NCBI RefSeq assembly: GCF_001279725.1
Contig: NZ_LGDE01000090.1
Span: forward strand, 34,696-98,695
Length of the DNA stretch: 64,000 bases
Direction: 5' to 3'
Source: Streptomyces sp. WM4235
Lineage (GTDB): Bacteria > Actinomycetota > Actinomycetes > Streptomycetales > Streptomycetaceae
Positions 11,114 to 20,555 of the stretch are shown here, one piece after another. A program made the position numbers and the translations under genes. Position 1 is the stretch's first letter. Every line of letters starts with the position of its first letter. Under the pieces are notes generated by a model that was not told the origin of the DNA, did no database searches, and saw nothing but the letters and a program-made list of their open reading frames with translations.

Positions 11114-12400
11114 TCATCCGGCGTCGGCCACGCCCTCGGCCGGGCCGTCGGTTACGCCCTCGGCCGGGCCCTCGCCGCCGTCCGGGGCCGCTTCGGCCTC
11201 GACCCGTACGTGGAACTCGCCCGCCGCCACCCGCGCGCGCAGCACCTCGTCCGGCGCGACGTCCCGCGGCGAACGCACCACGTGCCCGTCGGCCCGCTGG
11301 AGCACCGCGTACCCGCGCTCCAAGGTCGCCGCCGGCGACAGCGCCACCACCCGGGCCCGGGTGTGCGCCAGCTCGGAATCCGCCCGGTCCAGCAGGTGCC
11401 CCAGCGTCCGCCGACCGCGCGCCAGCAGCGCCTCCACCTCGGCCTCCCGGGTCTCCACCATCCGCTGCGGATGCACGAACACCGGCCGGGCCAGGGCGTG
11501 GGCGAGCCCCCGCTCCTCCCGGTCGAGCAGCCCGCGCACCGCGCGCAGCCCGCGCGCCTGGAGCTGGCTCACGCGCTCCAGCTCCTCCCCGACGTCCGGG
11601 ACCACCTTCTTCGCCGCGTCCGTGGGCGTCGACGCCCGCAGGTCCGCGACCAGGTCCAGCAGCGGGGAGTCCGGCTCGTGCCCGATCGCCGAGACCACCG
11701 GGGTACGGGCGGCCGCGACCGTCCGCACGACCTCCTCGTCGGAGAACGGCAGCAGGTCCTCCACGCTGCCCCCGCCGCGCGCCACGATGATCACGTCGAC
11801 CTCCGGCAGCGCGTCGAGCTCCTTGACCGCCTCGATCACCTGGGGCACCGCGTGCACCCCCTGCACGGCCACGTTGCGCACCTCGAAACGGACCGCCGGC
11901 CAGCGCCGCCGGGCGTTCTCCAACACGTCCCGCTCGGCCGCCGAGGCCCGCCCCACCACCAGCCCGATCAGCTGCGGCAGGAACGGCAACGACTTCTTGC
12001 GGTCCGCCGCGAACAGGCCCTCGGAGGCCAACGACCGCTTGAGCTTCTCCAGGCGGGCCAGCAACTCCCCGATGCCGACGGGCCGTATCTCCGTGGCCCG
12101 CAGCGACAACTGCCCGCGCGGGGCGTACCACTCCGGCTTGGCCAGGACGACGACCCGCGCGCCCTCCGTCACCGCGTCCGCGACCTCGTCGAACACCTGG
12201 CGGAAGCAGGTCACGCTGAGCGAGATGTCGTGCGACGGGTCGCGCAGCGTCAGGAAGACCACCCCCGCCCCCGGCCGCCGGGACAACTGGGTGATCTGCC
12301 CCTCCACCCACACCTGACCGAGCTTGTCGATCCAGCCCCCGATGAGTCGGGACACCCGACCGACCGGCAGCGGCGCGTCAGCCGACGTATTCAGACCCAT
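11114..12400 (-). CDS. xseA: Exodeoxyribonuclease VII large subunit
   Basis: The catalytic and DNA-binding subunit of exonuclease VII, 428 residues. An N-terminal OB-fold domain (about residues 15-110, with GQVWVEGQI) is followed by the nuclease domain with [14 protein letters not shown] and [13 protein letters not shown] motifs (here [19 protein letters not shown]), then a coiled-coil region. The C-terminal 25 residues are acidic and repetitive. It starts only 9 bases after the stop of the amino-acid permease gene, so permease, xseA and xseB are probably cotranscribed. Confidence 0.95.
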   Translation of the reverse strand: MGLNTSADAPLPVGRVSRLIGGWIDKLGQVWVEGQITQLSRRPGAGVVFLTLRDPSHDISLSVTCFRQVFDEVADAVTEGARVVVLAKPEWYAPRGQLSLRATEIRPVGIGELLARLEKLKRSLASEGLFAADRKKSLPFLPQLIGLVVGRASAAERDVLENARRRWPAVRFEVRNVAVQGVHAVPQVIEAVKELDALPEVDVIIVARGGGSVEDLLPFSDEEVVRTVAAARTPVVSAIGHEPDSPLLDLVADLRASTPTDAAKKVVPDVGEELERVSQLQARGLRAVRGLLDREERGLAHALARPVFVHPQRMVETREAEVEALLARGRRTLGHLLDRADSELAHTRARVVALSPAATLERGYAVLQRADGHVVRSPRDVAPDEVLRARVAAGEFHVRVEAEAAPDGGEGPAEGVTDGPAEGVADAG

Positions 12401-12409
12401 GCAGGCAGG

Positions 12410-13813
12410 CTAACCGCCAGAACCGACACCGTCCCCGGGCCCGGCGACCCGATCCCCGGCGCGTCGGCCCCGCTGGACCACCCACACCCCCAACCCCACC
12501 ACCAGCCACACGGCACCCACCAGCTGCGCCGCCCGCGAGGCCTCGACGATCACCGCGACGGTCACGGCCGCACCCAGCACCGGGATCACCAGGTGCTTGA
12601 ACCAGTTCGGCGGCCCCTCCCGCCGCTGCACCACGAACCAGCCCACCACCGACGCGTGCAGCAGCGTGAACGCCACCAGCGCCCCGATGTCCACCACCGA
12701 CACCAGATGGTCCAGCCCGTCGTCGCGCCGGGCCGCCCACACCGCCGCGACCAGCGTCACCGTCGCCGCCACCAGCAGCGCCGCCCGCGGGGTCCCGCCC
12801 CAGGTCCGCGACAGGACGTGCGGGAGCCGCCGCTCCCGGGCCATGGCGAACAGCAGCCGACCCGCCGCCGCCTGCCCGGCCAACGCCGCGAACGCCGCCC
12901 CGATCGCCTTGCTCACCGCCACCAGGTCGTGCAACCAGGACCCGACCGCCGACTCCACCGTGTTGTAGAACGCCGGTCCCTGCGCACCCGGATCGGCCGC
13001 CAGCTCCGCCGCCGTCATCGGGCTCAGCAGCGCCGCCAGATAGGTCTGCGCGATGAACAGCACCCCCGTCAGCGCCAGACAGAACAGCACCGCCCGCGCC
13101 ACCTTCGCACTGCCGCCCGTCACCTCCTCCGCGAAGGAGGCGATGGCGTCGAAGCCCAGGTACGACAGCACGGCCACCGACACCGCCCCCAGCACGGCCG
13201 CCGTCGAGAAGCCCAGCGAACCGTCCCCCGTCAACGGCGACAGCCAGCCGCGCCGCGCCCCGCCCTCGGCCAGCGCCACCACCGCCGCGACCAGGAATAC
13301 CAGCAGCACCACGATCTCCATGGCCAGCACCGCGAAACCCACCCGCGCGGCCGCCCGTACGCCCCACAGGTTCAGCAGGGTGGTCACCACCACCGCCAGC
13401 GCCGTCCACACCCACCGGGACACCTCCGGCACCAAGGCGTTCATCGCGATGCCGGAGAACAGGTACGCCACCGCGGGGATCAGCAGGTAGTCCAGCATCG
13501 CCATCCACCCGGCGATCAGCCCCGGCCCCTCGCCGAGCCCCTTGCGGGCGTACGTGAAGACCGAACCGGCCTGCGGGGCCACCCGGACCATCTGCGCGTA
13601 CGAGAACGCCGTGAACGCCATCGCGACGGTCGCGCAGAGGTAGACGAGGGCCACCGCGCCGTGCGACTTGGCGTCGAGGGTGCCGAAGATCCCGACCGGG
13701 GCCATCGGGGCGATGAACAGCAGCCCGTAGACCACCAGATCGCGAAAGCCGAGGCTGCGCCGCAACGTCGCGGGAGCCTCGGACGCCGAACCGGAATCCG
13801 TCACGGACGCCAT
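12410..13813 (-). CDS. APC-family amino-acid permease
   Basis: An integral membrane transporter of 467 residues with about 12 hydrophobic helices and the APC superfamily N-terminal pattern ([33 protein letters not shown]). It probably exchanges or imports amino acids or polyamines with protons; the substrate is not evident. The start is the ATG at 13813, preceded by GGAGGAA, although the frame is open to 14170. The gene is divergent from ispH (86-base gap) and heads a probable operon with xseA and xseB, an association without obvious functional logic. Confidence 0.9.
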   Translation of the reverse strand: MASVTDSGSASEAPATLRRSLGFRDLVVYGLLFIAPMAPVGIFGTLDAKSHGAVALVYLCATVAMAFTAFSYAQMVRVAPQAGSVFTYARKGLGEGPGLIAGWMAMLDYLLIPAVAYLFSGIAMNALVPEVSRWVWTALAVVVTTLLNLWGVRAAARVGFAVLAMEIVVLLVFLVAAVVALAEGGARRGWLSPLTGDGSLGFSTAAVLGAVSVAVLSYLGFDAIASFAEEVTGGSAKVARAVLFCLALTGVLFIAQTYLAALLSPMTAAELAADPGAQGPAFYNTVESAVGSWLHDLVAVSKAIGAAFAALAGQAAAGRLLFAMARERRLPHVLSRTWGGTPRAALLVAATVTLVAAVWAARRDDGLDHLVSVVDIGALVAFTLLHASVVGWFVVQRREGPPNWFKHLVIPVLGAAVTVAVIVEASRAAQLVGAVWLVVGLGVWVVQRGRRAGDRVAGPGDGVGSGG

Positions 13814-13899
13814 CGTTCCTCCGGGGGAGCAGCAGGACAGAGGTTCGACCCAGTTTGTGCCGAACGGGCGACGACCGGCCTGCTGGAGACCCCCGTACG

Positions 13900-14979
13900 A
13901 TGGAGCGTATGACTGCTCCCTCCTCTGCTCCCGCTTCCCGCCGCGTCCTGCTCGCCGCCCCGCGCGGATACTGCGCGGGCGTCGACCGAGCCGTGATCGC
14001 CGTCGAGAAAGCCCTTGAGCAGTACGGTGCGCCGGTCTACGTACGCCACGAGATCGTCCACAACAAGTACGTCGTCCAGACGCTGGAGAAGAAGGGCGCC
14101 ATCTTCGTCGAGCGGACGGAGGAGGTCCCCGAGGGCTCCATCGTGATGTTCTCCGCGCACGGCGTGGCACCCGTGGTCCACGAGGAGGCGGCCCGCGGCC
14201 GGCTCGCGACGATCGACGCGACCTGCCCGCTGGTCACCAAGGTCCACAAGGAAGCCATCCGCTACGCCAACGACGACTTCGACATCCTCCTCATCGGCCA
14301 CGAGGGCCACGAGGAGGTCATCGGCACCTCCGGCGAGGCCCCCGACCACATCACCATCGTGGACGGCCCCGACGACGTCGCCAACGTGCGGGTCCGCGAC
14401 GAGTCGAAGGTCGTCTGGCTCTCCCAGACCACCCTCTCCGTCGACGAGACCATGGAGACGGTCGACGCCCTGAAGACCAAGTTCCCGCTGCTGGTCTCGC
14501 CGCCGAGCGACGACATCTGCTACGCCACCTCGAACCGCCAGGCCGCGGTCAAGGTGATGGGCGCCGACTCCGACCTGGTCATCGTCGTCGGCTCCAAGAA
14601 CTCCTCGAACTCGATCCGCCTCGTCGAGGTGGCCCTGGACGCCGGCGCGCGCGCCGCCCACCTGGTCGACTTCGCGAGCGAGATCGACGAGGCCTGGCTG
14701 GAGGGCGTCACCACCGTCGGCCTGACCTCGGGCGCCTCGGTGCCGGAGGTCCTGGTCGAGGAAGTACTGGAGTGGCTGACGCAGCGCGGCTACGCCGACG
14801 TGGAGATCGTCAAGACGGCCGAGGAGTCGATCGTCTTCTCGCTGCCCAAGGAACTCCGCCGCGACCTGCGCGCCGAGGCGGCGGGACTCGTCGCGGGGGC
14901 GGGCGACACCGAGGCGGGCGCTGCCGGGGCGACGGGAACGGCCGGCGCTACGGGTGCGACCGGCGCGACCGAGAAGTAG
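13900..14979 (+). CDS. ispH: 4-hydroxy-3-methylbut-2-enyl diphosphate reductase
   Basis: Last step of the MEP isoprenoid pathway: HMBPP to IPP and DMAPP, using a [4Fe-4S] cluster. The three cluster cysteines are Cys25 (PRGYCAGV), Cys109 (DATCPLV) and Cys207 ([11 protein letters not shown]). The protein is 359 residues from ATG 13900; an alternative start is the ATG at 13909. The core ends around residue 325. The last 30 or so residues are a low-complexity Ala/Gly/Thr tail made of AGAT-like repeats, not needed for catalysis in other members. ppgK follows after 33 bases, so an operon is likely. Confidence 0.95.
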   Translation: MERMTAPSSAPASRRVLLAAPRGYCAGVDRAVIAVEKALEQYGAPVYVRHEIVHNKYVVQTLEKKGAIFVERTEEVPEGSIVMFSAHGVAPVVHEEAARGRLATIDATCPLVTKVHKEAIRYANDDFDILLIGHEGHEEVIGTSGEAPDHITIVDGPDDVANVRVRDESKVVWLSQTTLSVDETMETVDALKTKFPLLVSPPSDDICYATSNRQAAVKVMGADSDLVIVVGSKNSSNSIRLVEVALDAGARAAHLVDFASEIDEAWLEGVTTVGLTSGASVPEVLVEEVLEWLTQRGYADVEIVKTAEESIVFSLPKELRRDLRAEAAGLVAGAGDTEAGAAGATGTAGATGATGATEK

Positions 14980-15012
14980 GCCCTTCGCCGCCGTTTTCTC
15001 TACGGTGGTCCC

Positions 15013-15759
15013 ATGCAGATCTTCGGCGTGGACATCGGCGGATCCGGTATCAAGGGCGCTCCCGTGGACCTGGGGCGCGGCGAGTTGGCGCAAGAGCGCC
15101 ACAAGGAACTGACACCACAGCCGGCCACCCCCGACGGGGTGGCCGACCGTGTCGTCGACGTGGTCCGCCACTTCGACTGGAAGGGCCCGGTGGGAGTCAC
15201 CTTCCCGGGCGTCGTCACCGGCGGGGTCACCCGTACGGCCGCCAACATGGACAAGGCCTGGATCGGGGTCGACACGGCGGCCCTGCTGTCGGAGCGCCTG
15301 GACGGCCAAGCGGTGACCGTCCTGAACGACGCCGACGCGGCCGGGGTCGCGGAGATGACGTACGGCGCCGGCAAAGGGGTCTCCGGCACCGTCATCCTGC
15401 TCACCCTGGGCACCGGCATCGGCAGCGCGCTCTTCACGGACGGCCGACTCGTCCCCAACACCGAACTGGGCCACCTGGAACTGCACGGCCACGACGCGGA
15501 GAAGCGCGCGTCGGTCAAGGCCAAGGAGGACCACGACCTCACCTGGGAGCGCTGGGCGCACCGGCTCCAGAAGTACCTGGAACACGTGGAGATGCTCTTC
15601 TCCCCGGAACTCTTCATCCTCGGGGGCGGCGTCAGCCGCAAGCCGGAGAAGTTCCTGCCCTTGATCGAGGGGATCCGCGCGGAGATCGTGCCGGCGAAGC
15701 TCCAGAACAACGCGGGCATCGTCGGAGCGGCGATGGCGGCCCGCGGCCCGTCGGCCTAG
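15013..15759 (+). CDS. ppgK: Polyphosphate glucokinase (ROK family)
   Basis: Phosphorylates glucose with polyphosphate or ATP to glucose-6-phosphate. The 248-residue protein has the ROK-type phosphate-1 motif [10 protein letters not shown] at residues 6-15, the catalytic Asp106 in LNDADAAG and the phosphate-2 motif [12 protein letters not shown] at 132-142. The short length and the [17 protein letters not shown] segment are those of actinobacterial PpgK rather than GlkA. It is 33 bases downstream of ispH. Confidence 0.93.
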   Translation: MQIFGVDIGGSGIKGAPVDLGRGELAQERHKELTPQPATPDGVADRVVDVVRHFDWKGPVGVTFPGVVTGGVTRTAANMDKAWIGVDTAALLSERLDGQAVTVLNDADAAGVAEMTYGAGKGVSGTVILLTLGTGIGSALFTDGRLVPNTELGHLELHGHDAEKRASVKAKEDHDLTWERWAHRLQKYLEHVEMLFSPELFILGGGVSRKPEKFLPLIEGIRAEIVPAKLQNNAGIVGAAMAARGPSA

Positions 15760-15813
15760 GCCTGGCGGCGGGGTCGGGGGGCGGCCGTCAGGTCACGGGC
15801 GGGGTGGCTGCGA

Positions 15814-15830
15814 CCACCCGGCCCGGGTGG
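15814..15830. terminator. Short hairpin between ppgK and DUF6542 gene
   Basis: A 7-bp stem (15814-15820 with 15824-15830) with a 3-base loop lies just before the stop of the convergent DUF6542 gene, in a GC-rich gap. It is a weak candidate for a shared terminator. Confidence 0.4.
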
Positions 15831-15832
15831 GC

Positions 15833-16330
15833 TCAGACCACCCGGCGGGGCATGCGGCGCTTCCCGATCAGCACGGCCTTGCGCACCAGCGCGATCAGGG
15901 CCGCGACGACCGTTCCCGCGTACAGCCAGCCGGCGTGCAGGGACAACGCCGACACGATCCCCATCAGCTGCCCGCCGATGCCACCGGAACCCCCGGAGAC
16001 GGGCCAGACCCCGACCGCGAACGCGATCGGGGCACTGATGGGGGCGGTGATCAGGTCGGCGGGACGCACCCAGAGCGCGGTCGTGGCGGCCACGGGCAGG
16101 AAGAGCAGCCCGTAAGCGAACAGCGACGCGTCGAACAGCAGCCAGACGATCCCCGCGACCACCGCCATCGCCACACACGCGAAGAGCCCGCCACCGAGGC
16201 CGGTCAGCCGCGGCCGGGGCAGCCGCCGCCGGGCAGGGGCCGGCTTCGTCGGGCGAGCCGCCCCCGGGGTCTGCTGCCTCGGGATCTGCTCCCGCGGGTG
16301 ACGTACTGAACGCGCCCTGTAGTGCTCCAC
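15833..16330 (-). CDS. DUF6542 integral membrane protein
   Basis: A 165-residue protein with an Arg/Pro-rich N-terminal tail (1-40) and about four hydrophobic helices, ending in a basic tail (KRRMPRRVV). It matches what I recall as the streptomycete DUF6542 family located between ppgK and ychF. Function is unknown. It is divergent from ychF, with 134 bases between the two starts. Confidence 0.78.
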   Translation of the reverse strand: MEHYRARSVRHPREQIPRQQTPGAARPTKPAPARRRLPRPRLTGLGGGLFACVAMAVVAGIVWLLFDASLFAYGLLFLPVAATTALWVRPADLITAPISAPIAFAVGVWPVSGGSGGIGGQLMGIVSALSLHAGWLYAGTVVAALIALVRKAVLIGKRRMPRRVV

Positions 16331-16464
16331 CCCACCAAACTAGGCGGGGAGGCCCCTGTCCGAGGGCCCGGACACGCGTACAACGAGCGCCACTCATCGG
16401 AAAGTAAACTGTCCGACGGCCCATCCCGGGCCGCCGCCCCCTCCAGCTACGGGAAGTCGCCAAC

Positions 16465-17553
<1,089 letters not shown>

Positions 17554-17603
17554 GCGGATGAAATAACACCACGTCGCTGACGTGGCAAACATGCAGGTCA
17601 GGA

Positions 17604-17631
17604 GGGGTCGGGCTCTGTTGAGCCCGACCCC
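17604..17631 (+). terminator. ychF terminator hairpin
   Basis: An 11-bp perfect stem (17604-17614 with 17621-17631) and a 6-base loop, 50 bases after the ychF stop. It also lies between ychF and the convergent toxin gene. A diverged copy of the same hairpin is at 18399-18429. Confidence 0.85.
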
Positions 17632-17640
17632 TTCGTCGTC

Positions 17641-17663
17641 ACCGTGCTGGATTGGTGCTGGAT
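17641..17663. repeat. 23-base direct repeat flanking TA module, left copy
   Basis: A 23-base sequence built of two GTGCTGGAT units. It recurs at 18283-18305 with one mismatch. The toxin-antitoxin pair (17688-18210) lies exactly between the two copies. Further GTGCTGGA units occur at 18257-18273. Confidence 0.75.
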
Positions 17664-17687
17664 ATTCTGACGCGGGGTCAGCGGCGA

Positions 17688-17951
17688 TCAGGCCTCGTAA
17701 ACGGTGGACCGGTGTCCGACGTGAACGACCCAGACCACCAATTCCCCGTTGTCGATCGTGTAGACGACGCGGTAGTCGCCGACGCGGAGGCGGCGACGTT
17801 CGGGCTGGGACACGAGTGCGGTGGTGTTGAAGCCGAGAGGGTCGGTTTCCAGCTCGGTCAGCTTGGCCAGGATGCGCAGCGCCACGTCGCGAGGGATCTT
17901 CCGGAGCTCGGCCTGCGCCTCGGGCCGGAAGACGGTCCGGTACTCACTCAC
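17688..17951 (-). CDS. RelE/ParE-family toxin
   Basis: An 87-residue toxin of type II toxin-antitoxin systems. It has the RelE fold pattern: a helical hairpin at residues 8-35 (RPEAQAELRKIPRDVALRIL), RRLRVGDYRVVYTID in the middle, and the C-terminal strand VVHVGHRSTVYE. RelE-type toxins cleave mRNA on the ribosome. The start is a GTG at 17951 lying inside the end of the antitoxin gene, with an 8-base overlap, so translation is coupled. It is the second gene of the pair and is convergent with ychF. Confidence 0.93.
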   Translation of the reverse strand: MSEYRTVFRPEAQAELRKIPRDVALRILAKLTELETDPLGFNTTALVSQPERRRLRVGDYRVVYTIDNGELVVWVVHVGHRSTVYEA

Positions 17952-18210
17952 TGCGCGCCAGCGTCTCCCTCATGATGTCCTCGATCGGGATTCCGGGCGC
18001 CGGGTTGGCCATGCGCTCGTCGATGATCCGGTTGATCTCGCGCTCTTCCCACTCCTGATACTTGCGCAGCACGTCGATGGAGACGACGGCGGCGACTTCC
18101 TTGCCTCGGCGCGTGATCACCGTGGGCACGTCGTCGCGGTCCGCGCGCTCCACGACCTCGGCCAGGTGTGCGCGCACGTCGCGGATGGACTCTATGGGCA
18201 TCTGACTCAT
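17944..18210 (-). CDS. Phd/YefM-family antitoxin
   Basis: An 88-residue antitoxin. The N-terminal half (MPIESIRDVRAHLAEVVERA, then VITRRGKEVAAVVS) is the DNA-binding Phd/YefM domain; the C-terminal half (residues 55-88) is the charged helix that neutralises the toxin. The start is the ATG at 18210; an upstream in-frame ATG at 18246 would place the start beyond the operator-like palindrome and is less likely. The toxin gene overlaps its last 8 bases. Antitoxin-toxin complexes of this type repress their own promoter. Confidence 0.92.
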   Translation of the reverse strand: MSQMPIESIRDVRAHLAEVVERADRDDVPTVITRRGKEVAAVVSIDVLRKYQEWEEREINRIIDERMANPAPGIPIEDIMRETLARSE

Positions 18211-18220
18211 GCGCCCAAGC

Positions 18221-18242
18221 GTACAGAGTGTGCCATGTGTAC
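18221..18242. promoter_or_regulatory. Operator-like palindrome of the TA operon
   Basis: GTACA and TGTAC arms separated by 12 bases, just upstream of the antitoxin start (18210). It forms a 22-base imperfect palindrome with 7 of 11 positions symmetric. Position and form suit autorepression by the antitoxin complex; this is inference. Confidence 0.55.
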
Positions 18243-18282
18243 ACAACGCGGGGGGTGTGCTGGACGTGCTGGATGAACTCGC

Positions 18283-18305
18283 ACCGTGCTGGATCGGTGC
18301 TGGAT
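18283..18305. repeat. 23-base direct repeat flanking TA module, right copy
   Basis: Matches 17641-17663 with one mismatch in 23 bases. The two copies are 642 bases apart and bracket the toxin-antitoxin genes. Confidence 0.75.
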
Positions 18306-18353
18306 GGCCACGTTCAGAACCGCGTTTCTGCAGGTCGGAGCCCTGTGCTGAAC

Positions 18354-18368
18354 GTTCCGCTTCAACGT
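18354..18368 (+). repeat. ychF 3'-end repeat, right copy
   Basis: Identical over 15 bases to the end of ychF (17535-17549), but here outside any gene and followed directly by TAG in a different frame. With the hairpin that follows it, it looks like a residual attachment-site arm. Confidence 0.7.
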
Positions 18369-18398
18369 GTAGGTAGTTTCGTCAGATGCGCACTTCAG

Positions 18399-18429
18399 AA
18401 GGGGCCGGGCTCTTGCGAGTCCGACCCCT
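18399..18429. terminator. Diverged copy of the ychF terminator hairpin
   Basis: A 13-position stem (18400-18412 with 18417-18429) with one mismatch, a 4-base loop, and TTTT directly after on the plus strand. Sequence and position relative to the 15-base repeat match the ychF terminator at 17604-17631. Confidence 0.65.
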
Positions 18430-18526
18430 TTTGCATTCCCGTGCCGACTTGGTGCTGACCTGCGGGGCGCCTTGCGGCGTGCACCTGTGCAGCTCGTGTG
18501 AGCAACCGAACGCGGATTGTTACGGC

Positions 18527-18676
18527 TCCGTCGATCAGCTCGGTGTGGCGTGGTGCCTCGGGGAGGCGGTCCGGGTTCTCCGCGAACCAGCCCTCCGTGA
18601 ACCAGCCCTCCGCGCGTGGCGGGCGCATCCGGTCCGGCAGTGCGGTCACGGCTTCACGTAGCGGCCCGCGGCTCAT
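18527..18676 (-). pseudogene. 5' fragment of a Uma2-family nuclease gene
   Basis: From the ATG at 18676 about 50 residues read as the start of a Streptomyces Uma2 (restriction-endonuclease-like fold) protein: REAVTALPDRMRPP, then GWFAENPDRLPEAPRHTEL and IDG. After IDG the frame stays open to 18395 but no longer resembles the family and has no PD-(D/E)XK core, so the gene is truncated. Within the fragment a short tandem duplication gives GWFTEGWFAE. The break lies about 100 bases from the diverged ychF-terminator copy, so loss of the rest may be linked to the same recombination events. Confidence 0.65.
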
Positions 18677-18762
18677 GCCGGGAGGGGTCGATGGTGTCTC
18701 CTTCTGCTGATCGAGGAGGTCGACGATGGTCGTGGGGCGGCCGGGGCCGGGGTGGCTGGGTG

Positions 18763-19752
18763 TCACAGGGCTCGGGTCGAGGCGATCGTGAAGGTGGTCG
18801 GGGTGCCGTGGCCCGGGTTCATGGGGCCGCCCTGGTCGAACTGGGAGCGGACGATCAGGGTGCGGCCGGCCGTACGGGTCAGGGTCGTGGGGATCTGGAG
18901 GCCCGGGTCCGTCAGGGTGCGGGTCAGGCGGGCACGGGTGCCGTCGGGGGTGAGCTGCCAGCGGGTCAGGGTGTTGGTGGTGTTGTGGGCCACGCGCAGG
19001 ACGCCGCCGGGGGAGAGGTGCAGGCCGTCGGCGGCCTTGAGGTCGCCGCCGCTGAGGGCGACGCGGGAGAGGGCGCCCGTGCGCAGGTCGATGCGGTGGA
19101 GGTCGCCCGCGGTCATGTCGACGGTGAGCAGGTAGCGGCCGGCCGGGTCCGCGACGATGCCGTTGAGGGGGAAGCTGCCGGCCGGTGACGGGGTCAGCCG
19201 GTCGCTCAGGTCGTACGCCGCTTCCAATGGGCCGGAGCCGGTGGCCAGTTGGGCGGGCGTGACGCGGTAGACGACGGCGCGGACGCTGTCGCTCAGGTAG
19301 GCCGTGCCGTCCGGGGTGACGGTCAGGTCGTTGACGAAGAACGGTTCGCCGCCGGTGACCTCGAAGTGGGCGAGGCGGGTGCCGGTGCGGGTGTCGTACA
19401 CCGCCACGCCCGTGGTGGAGTCGGTGACCCACAGGCGGCCCCGGTCGTCGACGAAGAGGCCGTTCGCGGTGTCGCGGCCGTCGGTGCCCGCGGGCAGGAA
19501 GACCTCGGCGGTGCGGTGGCCGGGGCGGGTGCGGTAGACGGTGCCGTCGGCGTACGAGCCGACGTAGACCGTGCCCGTGCGGGCGTCCGCCGCGATGCCC
19601 TCCGGGTAGATCTTGGCGCCCGGGAGGGAGAAGGCGGTGGAGACGCGGGTGTCCGAGGCTGCCTGGGCGGGCGCGGTGCCCAGGGCGAGAACGCCGGCGA
19701 GGGCAGCGGTCAGGGGCAGGGTCAGGAGCTTGGTGGCAGGTGCGAGCTTCAT
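18763..19752 (-). CDS. Secreted SMP-30/gluconolactonase-like beta-propeller protein
   Basis: A 329-residue exported protein with a signal peptide (residues 1-33, ending PAQAAS) and a six-bladed propeller. It keeps the positions that bind metal in SMP-30/gluconolactonases: Glu in YPEGIAAD, Asn in FVNDLTV, Asn in PLNGIVAD and Asp in AADGLHL. The likely activity is hydrolysis of a lactone or related ester outside the membrane; the substrate is unknown. The start ATG at 19752 has GGGAAA upstream. It is divergent from the MarR regulator at 19939, whose probable operator lies between them. Confidence 0.87.
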   Translation of the reverse strand: MKLAPATKLLTLPLTAALAGVLALGTAPAQAASDTRVSTAFSLPGAKIYPEGIAADARTGTVYVGSYADGTVYRTRPGHRTAEVFLPAGTDGRDTANGLFVDDRGRLWVTDSTTGVAVYDTRTGTRLAHFEVTGGEPFFVNDLTVTPDGTAYLSDSVRAVVYRVTPAQLATGSGPLEAAYDLSDRLTPSPAGSFPLNGIVADPAGRYLLTVDMTAGDLHRIDLRTGALSRVALSGGDLKAADGLHLSPGGVLRVAHNTTNTLTRWQLTPDGTRARLTRTLTDPGLQIPTTLTRTAGRTLIVRSQFDQGGPMNPGHGTPTTFTIASTRAL

Positions 19753-19898
19753 CGTCGGTTTCCCGTTCTCGGCATCAGTCGGCATCAGTGGGCAGCAGTG
19801 GGCATCGGTCGTCGGCCAAGGGGCGTGGCGCGCGGGCATGGCTGATCGGATGCATGGCATCGTGAGGGGGCATTCGATCAGGCGAGTGCGAATGTATG

Positions 19899-19910
19899 TT
19901 AGAGGTCTAA
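19899..19910. promoter_or_regulatory. Perfect inverted repeat, probable MarR operator
   Basis: TTAGA and TCTAA arms with a 2-base spacer form a perfect 12-base palindrome, 28 bases upstream of the MarR start and between the divergent promoters. MarR proteins typically bind such AT-rich palindromes and repress both directions. Binding here is inferred from position only. Confidence 0.6.
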
Positions 19911-19938
19911 TGATTGGCAAGGGTCGTAGGATGCCGGA

Positions 19939-20376
19939 ATGACTTCCATGCCCGCCGAGGAGCGCATCGGTTCTCACCTCAAGCGCGCCGAGCAGGCCCT
20001 CCTCGCGGCGAAGAACACCGCGTGCAAGCCGGCGGCGGTGACGGTTCCGCAGTACGCCGCCCTGCTCTGGCTCGCCGAGAAGCCCGGTATCTCCGCCGCG
20101 GCGCTCTCCCGGCTGTGCGGAGTCACCCCGCCGACGATGAACACCGTCCTGAAGAACCTCCAGGAGCGCGGCCTCGTCGAGCGGACCGCGCATGAATGGC
20201 ACGGCAACGTCCTGGAGACGCGGCTCACGATCGAGGGGCGGGCCGTGATGGAGCTGGCCGACGCGGGTGCGGTACGGGTGGAGCGGGCGCTGGCCGCGGA
20301 GTTCACGGATGAGGAGCGCGAGCGGCTCGTCGAGCTGCTGGGCCGGTGTACACGGGTGCTCGGCACCCTGAAGTGA
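19939..20376 (+). CDS. MarR-family transcription regulator
   Basis: A 145-residue winged-helix regulator: a dimerisation helix at the N-terminus, then VTVPQYAALLWLAEKPG, the recognition region ALSRLCGVTPPTMNTVLKNLQERGLVER, and a wing (EWHGNVLETRLTIEG). There are two cysteines (in NTACKP and SRLCGV), one next to the recognition helix. A ligand- or redox-responsive repressor is the usual role. The divergent SMP-30 gene is the most probable target along with itself. Confidence 0.92.
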   Translation: MTSMPAEERIGSHLKRAEQALLAAKNTACKPAAVTVPQYAALLWLAEKPGISAAALSRLCGVTPPTMNTVLKNLQERGLVERTAHEWHGNVLETRLTIEGRAVMELADAGAVRVERALAAEFTDEERERLVELLGRCTRVLGTLK

Positions 20377-20555
20377 GTGAGGGCGACCCGGGGCGCACCC
20401 CGGTCCCCGCCTGCTGACCCCGTGCTCCCGCGGTGAGATCCGTGTCATGTTTTTGTCTGGTTTGGAACTCCCGGCAGTTCTCGTGCATCAGGACTGAAGG
20501 GATGCCCAGCCGTTCTGTCCCGCTGGGGCAGCCATGACCGTTCGGAGCGAAGTTC

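Noticed and set aside
11210-13912. A 900-codon open frame on the plus strand across xseA and the permease gene
   Set aside because: It is antisense to two clearly homologous genes, has Arg/Gly/Pro-heavy composition typical of GC-rich shadow frames, and shows no domain.
18395-19432. A 345-codon minus-strand frame spanning the lactonase 3' half and the Uma2 fragment
   Set aside because: The upstream part is an out-of-frame Pro/Arg/His shadow of the lactonase gene. Only the short Uma2-like stretch has recognisable homology.
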